Shown here: positions 54,123 to 61,542 of the stretch, piece by piece
How the letters are laid out: each line of letters starts with the position of its first letter
How positions within the stretch are numbered: position 1 is the stretch's first letter
Assembly (NCBI GenBank): GCA_034521575.1
Contig: JAXHMJ010000005.1
Span: forward strand, 434,001 to 498,000
DNA: 64,000 nucleotides
Source: a candidate division KSB1 bacterium
GTDB taxonomy: Bacteria; Zhuqueibacterota; Zhuqueibacteria; Residuimicrobiales; Krinioviventaceae
Reading direction: 5' to 3'
The notes under the pieces: generated by a model
The model's database searches: none
Seen by the model: only the letters and a program-made list of their open reading frames with translations
Told to the model about the DNA's origin: nothing
Made by a program: the position numbers and the translations under genes

Positions 54123-54237
54123 AGCGTAAGCAATATAAAGAGCAGTAAAAAATAAGTTCGTTGCTTGAAATAACAGGCAGCGAACGACACAAACGAAACG
54201 AACGATTTCATTAATATTATAAAATATACATAATCTC

Positions 54238-54555
54238 TTCATATGCAGCTCCGGCATATGCCGTCCCGATGGGACGGAAACAATGCTTTTAATCTTTCTA
54301 TAGACATCCTGTCCCTAACGGGACAATCAGCCTGCTATCGCATTGATTCACTACTATCGGCATTTATCCAGTCCCGTCAGGGACGATATCTGCTATAGCC
54401 ATATAAATCCGATAAATGTGCGTCCCTTTGGGGACGCGATGCAGACGCTGCGATTTGAAAATGACATGACCGTTTGAAAACCTGTTCTTTAATAAAAATT
54501 CAAAACAGGCCCGCGAAACACACAAAAAAACCAAGATCACCGCATCAATAAATCC
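54238..54555. repeat. Multi-hairpin repeat family E, copy 4
   Basis: All four palindromes are present (CCGTCCCGATGGGACGG, TGTCCCTAACGGGACA, GTCCCGTCAGGGAC, GCGTCCCTTTGGGGACGC). It is closest to copy 1. Confidence 0.9.
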
Positions 54556-54671
54556 ACGCCGTACAACCGTTCGTCTTGTTCTTTTTTGTTCGTTGCTCAA
54601 CTAGAAAAAGCAACGAACGACACGAAGCAAAACGAACTATTTCATCAATAATCGAAATTGCAAATATTCTA

Positions 54672-54885
54672 TTCTTATGCGGCGCAGGCATACCCAGTCC
54701 CGTCAGGGACGATATATGTATAGACATAGAGTGCCGATATGTCTCGTCCCTCTGGGGACGCGATATGAGACGCTGCAATTTGAAAATAACATGACCGTTT
54801 GAAAACCTGTTCTTTTTAATAAAAATTCAAAACAGGCCCGCGAAACACACAAAAAAACAAGATCACCGCATCAATCAATTCACCT
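54672..54885. repeat. Multi-hairpin repeat family E, copy 5 (3' half)
   Basis: ATGCGGCGCAGGCATACCCA, then GTCCCGTCAGGGAC and CGTCCCTCTGGGGACG with the shared tail. Confidence 0.85.
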
Positions 54886-54987
54886 CGTTCGTCTCGTTCG
54901 TTTTTGTTCGTTGCTCAGAAAACAGGCAACGAACAACACGAAACTATACGAACTATTTCATCAATAATCGAAATTGCAAATATTCTA

Positions 54988-55205
54988 TTCTTATGCGGCG
55001 CAGGCATACCCAGTCCCGTCAGGGACGATATATCTATAGACATAGAGTGCCGATATATTTGCGTCCCTCTGGGGACGCAATATGAGACGCTGCAATTTGA
55101 AAATAACATGACCGTTTGAAACCCAGTTCATTAATGAAAATTCAAAAACAGGCTCGCGAAACACACAAAAAAACCAAGATCACCGCATCAATCAATCCAC
55201 GCCGT
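54988..55205. repeat. Multi-hairpin repeat family E, copy 6 (3' half)
   Basis: Nearly identical to copy 5, with GCGTCCCTCTGGGGACGC; followed by half of a family G hairpin. Copies 5 and 6 plus the G hairpin between them look like a recent tandem duplication of about 330 bases. Confidence 0.85.
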
Positions 55206-55484
55206 ACAACCGTTCGTCTCGTTCGTTTTTGTTCGTTGCTAAAAACATGAAATACGAGAGCATACAATGGTTTCCGGGGCGGGTATAAACAGGGTCATAC
55301 CCGGAAAAAAATTATTTTATTGCACTTTTCCTCTGCAGCCTCTCGCGCCTCGTGCAGGGTTCAAGACTCAATTCAGAGCAGGATTACAAGCTCCGGATAT
55401 TCACAAATCCCCCCTCCCGGTTCACCATTTCCCGGTCTTCTTTTATTTGCAAAACAGTCTGAAAACTATTATATTATAAATTAT

Positions 55485-55559
55485 GCCCCTGTAGCTCAGT
55501 CAGGATAGAGCAGTGGTTTCCTAAACCACGTGTCGCGTGTTCGAGTCACGCCAGGGGTA
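55485..55559 (+). tRNA. tRNA-Arg(CCT)
   Basis: 75 bases. The acceptor stem GCCCCTG (55485-55491) pairs with CAGGGGT (55552-55558), ending in a G-T pair. The anticodon stem GTGGT/ACCAC flanks loop TTCCTAA, with anticodon CCT at 55520-55522. The T-arm contains GTTCGAGTC. CCA is not encoded. It marks the right edge of the island. Confidence 0.95.
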
Positions 55560-55605
55560 CTTGAACGCAAAGACCGGATACTCCCCCGAATAACTTGGAG
55601 ACAGC

Positions 55606-56409
55606 ATGTTTGATAAAGTATTGTTTCCACTTGGTCTCAATGAATCCAGACTTCAGGTCACCCGACTCGCGGATATTTTGAGCCGGTTCAGCGCCCGGGA
55701 GGTGCTGTTGTTCCACGCCGACAGCGGCAGCGGCAAGGGCGCCCGCGTGCGCGCCCGACTGCAGTCCTACCAAAAGCTGCTCGAGTCGTATCCGTTTCAC
55801 ACCGACATTCATCACGCCCCGGGCGCTGACGCCCGGACTATTATTCACACGGCGGAAACTCACGGCATGAACTCTATCTGCTTTTCCTGGAAGCGCAAAG
55901 CGCCGATCCAGCGGCTGCTGCTGGGCAGCACCACCCAGGATGTGGTGCGTCAGAGTCCGTTGCCGGTGTTTGTATACAAAAAATCCGGCGACTCTGGTCA
56001 CAAATCCCTGTCCGCAATACTTTACGCCACCACCCTGAAACAGGACGATAGCTCCCGATTGACCAGCCGCAATCTCAAAGCCGGGTCCCTGATTCTGCTG
56101 CATGTGGGCACGCGCGCCCCGGATCCGCGCGCCGAAGCCGAGCGCGAACAGCAGGTACAGGACCAGCTGAACGATCTGCAACAGCAGTGCCAGTCCGCGT
56201 TTCATCAGGTCAAAACCATTTCGGCAGTGGGACGTCCCTCCCGCCGTATTCTGCAGCATGCGAAAGCGGAAAGCGCGGACATGATCATCCTGGGCAAACA
56301 CGAAGCCGCCTCGCCGCTGCTCAAGATGCTCGGGTCCACCGCCGAACAGGTGGCGCACCGTTCGCGCTGCTCCATACTGATTCTGCCGCCCGCCGGAGGT
56401 GTCGTATGA
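55606..56409 (+). CDS. Tandem universal stress protein (two UspA domains)
   Basis: A 267-residue protein with two UspA domains. The first is residues 1-126 (VLFPLGLNESRLQVTRLADI to LPVFVYK) and the second about 135-262 (ILYATTLKQDDSSR, ADMIILGKHEAASPLLKMLG, STAEQVAHRSRCSILILPP), which ends with the nucleotide-binding G-x2-G-x9-GS pattern. Its stop overlaps the start of the BCCT gene (ATGA), so the two are coupled and the protein may regulate the transporter. GGAGACAGC precedes ATG 55606. Confidence 0.85.
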   Translation: MFDKVLFPLGLNESRLQVTRLADILSRFSAREVLLFHADSGSGKGARVRARLQSYQKLLESYPFHTDIHHAPGADARTIIHTAETHGMNSICFSWKRKAPIQRLLLGSTTQDVVRQSPLPVFVYKKSGDSGHKSLSAILYATTLKQDDSSRLTSRNLKAGSLILLHVGTRAPDPRAEAEREQQVQDQLNDLQQQCQSAFHQVKTISAVGRPSRRILQHAKAESADMIILGKHEAASPLLKMLGSTAEQVAHRSRCSILILPPAGGVV

Positions 56410-57934
56410 AATCCGGACGCCCGGTGTTTATCCTGTCGCTCTTGATGACCCTGATCATTGTGGTGTTCGGCGCGCTCATGCCGGATCAACTGAGCCGCGT
56501 CTCTTCCGCCGTGCACACCTGGATCATCGACAATTTCGGCTGGGCCTATATGCTGGCCGCGTTCTTTTTTCTGCTGTTTGCGCTGATCCTGGCGCTGGGA
56601 CCGTACGGGTCTATGAAACTGGGCCGCGACGATGAAAAGCCGGTGTTCAGCTACTTCGGCTGGTTCAGCATGCTGTTTGCCGCCGGCATGGGCATCGGAC
56701 TCATCTTTTGGGGCGTCGCCGAACCCCTGAGCCATTTTGCCAATCCTCCGTCCTATTTAACGCAATCCTCCGGACAGGCGGCGCGCTTTGCCATGCTGCA
56801 TACGTTCTTTCACTGGGGTCTGCATCCCTGGGCGATTTATATTGTCATGAGTCTGGGCATCGCCTATTTTTCCTTTCGCCGCGGTATGCCGCCGCTGATT
56901 TGCCAGCTGTTTTTATCCGCTGCTGGGCAACCGCATTTACAACGCCCCGGGCAAGCTGCTGGATATTCTCGCCGTGTTTGCCACGGTGTTCGGCATTTCC
57001 ACGTCCCTGGGTCTGGGCGCCATGCGGATTCCATTCCGGTCTGTCCGAGGCGTTCGGATTGTCCGATGCGCGCAGCATCACCCTGATCATCATCGGCGCG
57101 GTGACCGTGTTTTTCATGATCTCCAGCGCCACCGGACTCAACAAGGGCATTCAGATTCTGAGCAAAACCAATATTGTCATCATGCTCTTATTGCTGGGAT
57201 TCATGTTTATCGCCGGGCCCACGTCGTTTATTCTCAACACCCTCACCAGCAGCATCGGTCAGTACTTTTCCTCACTGGTGTCCCTGAGTTTTGACATGCA
57301 CCCGTTCCAGGGATACGAATGGAGCAAAGCCTGGACCCTGTTCTACTGGGCCTGGTGGATTGCCTGGGCGCCGTTTGTGGGACTGTTTGTGGCCAGCATT
57401 TCCCGCGGCCGCACGATCCGCGAATTTGTATTCGGCGTGCTGCTGGCGCCGGCGCTGCTCACCTTTGTCTGGTTTGCCGTGTTCGGCGGTTCGGCGCTGG
57501 ATATGCAAATGAACGGCGGCGCCGATCTCACCGCGGCCCTGGACCGGGATGTCTCGATTGTGCTGTTTAAATTGTTCGCCGAGTATCCGGTCGGACTCGG
57601 TTTGACCATTCTGGCGGTGCTGCTGCTCGGCGTGTTTTTCATTACCTCTGCGGATTCCGCCACCTTTGTCCTGGCCATGATGACCTGCGAACGGCTCCCT
57701 GAATCCGCCCCTGGCAAAAAACTGATTTGGGGCGTCATCCAGTCCGCGGCCGCCTGTGTGCTGCTGCTGGCCGGGGGACTGGCGGCGCTGCAGAAAATGG
57801 CCATCGCCGCCGCGCTGCCGTTGATGCTGATCATGCTGTTCATCTGCCTCAGCCTGTGGCGCGCCTTTCGATATGAACGCCTGTATGAACGGCACAAACT
57901 CTTTGTCTCTGATGAATCAAGCGCTGAAAACTAA
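56406..57934 (+). CDS. BCCT-family betaine/choline/carnitine transporter, two frameshifts
   Basis: About 508 residues when repaired. The first frame gives FAAGMGIGLIFWGVAEPLSH and HWGLHPWAIYIVMSLGIAYF. After a shift in a T5 run near 56920 the second frame gives YPLLGNRIYNAPGKLLDILA and FATVFGISTSLGLGAM. After a shift near 57030 the third frame gives SGLSEAFGLSDARSITLIII and the family signature EWSKAWTLFYWAWWIAWAPF with SRGRTIREF. It imports quaternary ammonium osmolytes through about 12 transmembrane segments. Both shifts are explained by one extra T each. Confidence 0.85.
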
Positions 57935-58009
57935 CCTCAGCCCGGGAAACGGTCTTTTATCTGTTGACTGGCCTTTTAAGCCTCTACTCTTATCATTCTG
58001 GTGGAGGAT

Positions 58010-58878
58010 ATGAACAGCACCTGCAAACTGTGTCCGCTTGAAAAATTGCTCAAGGGCACTGCGATGAAACCGTTCCAGTACCGCATGTTTGTTCCCTGGG
58101 TCCTGCAGTTGCTGTCGGCTGGACCGGCGTCAAACCGGTCTCGATGCTTTTCATTCTCAACACCGGTTTCCTGTATGCCACCATTCTGCTCTACCGCTAT
58201 TTTCTCTCCCTGTTTTTTGAAAACCGCCGGCTGTTGAATGTTCTGGCGCTGAGCATCTTTTATATATTGATCTTTCACAACCTGCTGGCGCGCAAGCTGC
58301 CGTTGTGGTATGCCTGGGACATGACCACGATGCTGTTCTTTCTGCTGGGCCTGATTGCCGTGTACCGCAGACACTGGGTTCTGTATTACGCCGTTTTTAT
58401 CATCGGTACATTCAACAAAGAGACCACCTGCTTTTTGCCGTTTCTTTATTTTTATGCATTCTTTGGCCGGGAAACATGGCGCAGCCTGCTGCTGCATCCG
58501 GCGGTTAGTCTGCTGCTTTGGCTGGGCATCAAATATATTCTTTATCGACTCTACCCGGACAGCGGCGCACAGACCGTCTTTTTCGAAGAGAAATTACGCG
58601 CGAATATCGTATATCTGAGTGACCCGGAACATCTTTTGCGCACTGCGAGTCTGTTCGGGTTTCTCTGGCTGCCGCTGCTGGTTTATTTCAAACGCATACC
58701 GGATGTGTTTATCCGGCGCTCCCTGTTTGTTGTCGTGATTTACGCCATCGGCATGCTGTACGTGGGCAATATCTATGAACTGCGCATTTTCAATGAAATG
58801 ATCCCGCTGGTGCTGACCGCCTTTTTACTGATTGTGCGCGAATCAACAAACCGTGAAAAACGTCAGCCGGTTCATTGA
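58010..58878 (+). CDS. Uncharacterised polytopic membrane protein, frameshifted
   Basis: The first part from ATG 58010 (after GGAGG) reads LEKLLKGTAMKPFQYRMFVP, WVLQLL; after one base is restored near 58105 it continues AVGWTGVKPVSMLFILNTGF. About seven transmembrane segments follow (YFLSLFFENRRLLNVLALSI, WVLYYAVFIIGTFNKETTCF, LWLPLLVYFKRIPDVFIRRS). The architecture with KPFQYRMFVPWV and FNKET resembles GT-C-like membrane glycosyltransferases, but I cannot assign a family. Length about 289 residues. Confidence 0.65.
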
Positions 58879-58896
58879 AATTTATCAGGAGGAGAC

Positions 58897-59490
58897 ATGA
58901 CAGATACATTAGACACCATCTATGCGCGCCACAGTGTGCGTCGGTTTCAGGACAAACCGGTGCCGCAGCAGGATATTCAGACCATCCTGAATGCCGCCAA
59001 TCAGGCGCCGTCGGCGCACAATCAGCAGTCCTGGAAATTCATCATCATTGAAGGCGATAAAAAGCAGGGACTGGCGGACCTGGTGTCCGAGGCGTCGAAA
59101 TCGTTCGACCGTCCCTCCCATTCACTGCTGCGCATGGCCGGCCGCAGCATCCAGAGCGCGCCGACCGTGATCGCCGTGGCCAACACCGGCGAACTGGTGC
59201 AGCGCGGCGCCGAGCTGTTCAAAGTCGATGCGGCGTCAGGCCTGGACTTTTTCCGCACCATGGAAATCCAGAGCTCGGCCGCGGCGGTGGAAAACATGCT
59301 GCTCGCCGCCACGTCGCTGGGACTGGGGACGGTGTGGCTGGGCATTCTCTATCTGATCAAGGACAAGGTGCTGCGCTATCTGAACGAACCGGCCGGGGAA
59401 TTTATGGCCGTAGTGCCGGTGGGCTATCCGGCGAAAACCACAAAGGGACCGCGCAAAAAACCGCTGGACAATGTGGTCAAGGCGCTGTAA
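58897..59490 (+). CDS. Nitroreductase-family protein
   Basis: A 197-residue FMN-dependent nitroreductase-like protein. IYARHSVRRFQDKPV and QAPSAHNQQSWKFIIIEG bind FMN phosphate and ring; AVENMLLAATSLGLGTVWLG and VVPVGYPA complete the fold. It probably reduces nitro or quinone compounds with NAD(P)H. AGGAGGAG precedes ATG 58897. Confidence 0.85.
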   Translation: MTDTLDTIYARHSVRRFQDKPVPQQDIQTILNAANQAPSAHNQQSWKFIIIEGDKKQGLADLVSEASKSFDRPSHSLLRMAGRSIQSAPTVIAVANTGELVQRGAELFKVDAASGLDFFRTMEIQSSAAAVENMLLAATSLGLGTVWLGILYLIKDKVLRYLNEPAGEFMAVVPVGYPAKTTKGPRKKPLDNVVKAL

Positions 59491-59717
59491 CGATTGCAAA
59501 TGAGTTTGGACAGGATGAACCGGATCAGCAGGATCAACCGGATTCAGCCCCGGATCGGGGGGATGGATAGAAAAGCCCGTTCAACGGGATACACCTGTTT
59601 TACCCATTCACAAATCTTGCAGGCACTCGGGTTAACCAACCTGATTTATCCCGGAATTCGTTTGTCCGCTTTGTTGTTTATGAATAAAAATGCAAACACT
59701 CAGACTCACTCAGACTA

Positions 59718-61541
59718 TTGAAAACAAACCGTAAATTCATCCTGAACATATTGCTGTTCTGCTGCTGCCCGGTCTTGTTTATGTCAACAACCCTGTACGG
59801 CCAGTACAGGGTCAGAGATGTAACATTCCGCGGGGTCCGGGTGATCAAAAACAGCACGCTGAAAAAAGCGATGGTGCTGCAGGATCACAGTATCCTGGAC
59901 CGGCTGCCGTTCGGTCCTGCTCCGCAGCGCTACAGCGAACATCTGCTGCAGCAGGATATCGCCCGACTCCGCAGGCTGTACCAGTCATCCGGGTTTCTCA
60001 AAACCACCATTGAACCCCGGTTGTCCCGGGACGAGGCCGGCAACTGGATCGATATTACATTCATCATTCAGGAAGGTCCGCCGGTGCGTGTGGATCAGGT
60101 GCATTTTAAACTGCCGGATTCGGCGGACAGCACACTTTATACACGCTTGAATCAAAAGAAATCCGGGCTCAATCTGCGCCGGGGCGACCGGTTTCAGGAC
60201 GAGCTGCTGAAAGCCGACCGCAACACGCTGATCACCTGGTTGAACAATCACAGCTATGCCTATGCGTCCATTCAGCCCGAATTTGATCTCTATCCGGACA
60301 GCGCCCGCGTCAATATTATCTACAATACGGTACCCGGACCGTCCTGTCAATTCAGCCGCATCCGGATTGACGGAAACGAGCACATTCCGGCCGACATCAT
60401 CCGCAATCAGATTGTGTTAGAACCGGGCCAGACCTATAGCGAAAAACAACTGCAGAAAAGCCAGAGACGCATCTACAATCTGGGTGTGTTTCAATATGTC
60501 ACCGTCAAAGCGCCGCTGCCAGACACGCTTGAGCACCGGATTAAGGTGGATGTGAGCGTCAAGGAATCGGACCGCATGTCCACGAAACTGGGATTCGGAT
60601 ACGGTCGGGAGGACCAGTTCCGCGCCTTTGCCCGCCTTGAAAAGACCGGTTTGTTTTTCCCCACCAGTCAATCCACGTTTTTCGTCAAACGTTCGGCGTT
60701 AACCCCGTATCAGGCGGATTTGCGCTGGCATCGTCCGGCCGTGCTGCACCCCCAGGGCAGTCTGACGCTCAGTTCCTTTTTACGCCGGGAAAAAGAACCC
60801 GCCTACACGGCGCAGCGTTACGGCGGACGGGCCTCTTATCACCAAATCTGGAATCAGCATTTGACCACGGCCGTCAACCACACCCTGGAACAGGTGCTGC
60901 TCAGCACAAGTCAGGCCACCCGGGAGATCACTCTGGACACGCTTGATTTTTACAACAAATCCATCACCCGGCTGCACGCCGTGTATGATGATTCCAGACC
61001 GGCATTGTCGCCGTCAACCGGCATGCTGGCGGGCGTTAATCTGGACTGGTCCGGTTTTAAAAGCACTTACCATTACCTGAAACTGGACATGGAACTGCGA
61101 CGCTATTTTAGCCTGACGCCGACTCTGGTCACAGCGGTCAAACTCAAATACGGATTCATGCAGCCGCTGCAGGATGATCAAGCGACACCGATCGAGGAAC
61201 GGTTTTTCGCTGGCGGCAGTTATTCCGTGCGCGGCTGGGCCCGCGCCGATCTGGGACCCAAGAACCGCGACGGCAAACCCATCGGCGGCAAGAGCCGTCT
61301 GGAAACCAGCCTGGAACTGCGCTTTCCGCTGTACAAACGGCTGTCCGGTGTCCTGTTTTACGATGTCGGCAATGTCTGGCAAAAAACGTTTTTCATCCAT
61401 ATCGACAATCCGGGTATGGCAGCCGGCGCCGGTCTGCGGCTGCGCACGCCCATCGGTCCGGTGCGCATCGATGCGGGCGCTCCTCTGAATCACGGCAAAA
61501 CCGGTGTGCAAATTCATTTTAGTGTGGGACACTCTTTTTAA
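59718..61541 (+). CDS. Omp85-family outer-membrane protein (TamA/BamA-like)
   Basis: A 607-residue protein starting at TTG 59718, with a signal peptide (LLFCCCPVLFMSTTLYG). The N-terminal half has about three POTRA domains (YRVRDVTFRGVRVIKNSTLK, DITFIIQEGPPVRVDQVHFK, CQFSRIRIDGNEHIPADIIR). The C-terminal half is a 16-stranded Omp85 barrel (GFGYGREDQFRAFARLEKTG, the loop-6 VRGW motif in GGSYSVRGWARADLG, ending VQIHFSVGHSF). With three POTRAs and a TamB-like gene directly after it, it is more like TamA than BamA. It inserts proteins or moves lipids at the outer membrane. Confidence 0.85.
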   Translation: MKTNRKFILNILLFCCCPVLFMSTTLYGQYRVRDVTFRGVRVIKNSTLKKAMVLQDHSILDRLPFGPAPQRYSEHLLQQDIARLRRLYQSSGFLKTTIEPRLSRDEAGNWIDITFIIQEGPPVRVDQVHFKLPDSADSTLYTRLNQKKSGLNLRRGDRFQDELLKADRNTLITWLNNHSYAYASIQPEFDLYPDSARVNIIYNTVPGPSCQFSRIRIDGNEHIPADIIRNQIVLEPGQTYSEKQLQKSQRRIYNLGVFQYVTVKAPLPDTLEHRIKVDVSVKESDRMSTKLGFGYGREDQFRAFARLEKTGLFFPTSQSTFFVKRSALTPYQADLRWHRPAVLHPQGSLTLSSFLRREKEPAYTAQRYGGRASYHQIWNQHLTTAVNHTLEQVLLSTSQATREITLDTLDFYNKSITRLHAVYDDSRPALSPSTGMLAGVNLDWSGFKSTYHYLKLDMELRRYFSLTPTLVTAVKLKYGFMQPLQDDQATPIEERFFAGGSYSVRGWARADLGPKNRDGKPIGGKSRLETSLELRFPLYKRLSGVLFYDVGNVWQKTFFIHIDNPGMAAGAGLRLRTPIGPVRIDAGAPLNHGKTGVQIHFSVGHSF

Positions 61542-61542
61542 T

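Larger units (their letters stand above)
44690..54165. repeat. Repeat family F: A-rich spacer, about a dozen copies
   Basis: The core reads GCAGTAAATAGTAAGAAGTA, then AAAAGAAAGTAGAAAAAA and often AAGTTTTAAGGGTTAAGGG. Copies lie at about 44690-44790, 45630-45690, 46495-46560, 48134-48190, 49577-49690, 49775-49815, 50308-50380, 50697-50845, 52635-52730, 53630-53700, 53755-53810 and 54140-54160. It fills the spaces between TA genes. Several truncated genes end exactly at the GCAGTAAA side (48131, 49579, about 50713 and 54144). Confidence 0.8.
45673..55245. repeat. Repeat family G: TTCGTT hairpins, about nine full copies
   Basis: The left arm is GTTCGTCTCGTTCGTTTTTG then TTCGTTGCT; a short A-rich loop follows and the right arm is AGGCAACGAACGACACGAAC then GAAACGAAC. 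Full copies: about 45673-45752, 46102-46178, 46418-46490, 46590-46668, 49676-49745, 50206-50285, 52718-52790, 54560-54640 and 54888-54956. Half copies: 48168-48190, 54153-54210 and 55212-55245. Each forms a long imperfect hairpin and often follows family F. Confidence 0.85.

Noticed and set aside
45780-55205. CRISPR array
   Set aside because: The repeats are long palindromic blocks at irregular distances with genes between them; there is no regular repeat-spacer pattern and no cas gene.
41100-55250. Classical integron
   Set aside because: No tyrosine-recombinase (IntI) gene and no attC-like sites with the GTTRRRY core were found; modules keep their own promoters and lie on both strands.
34513-55559. 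Integrated element with tRNA-derived att sites
   Set aside because: Although two tRNA genes bound the repeat-rich region, I found no copy of either tRNA 3' end inside it and no integrase gene, so only the label island is justified.
55546-56358. 270-codon minus-strand ORF
   Set aside because: It is antisense to the UspA gene, in a GC-rich stretch where long spurious frames are common, and it overlaps the tRNA-Arg gene.
57272-57895. 207-codon minus-strand ORF
   Set aside because: It is antisense to the conserved BCCT C-terminal part and rich in Gln/His/Arg, typical of a shadow frame.
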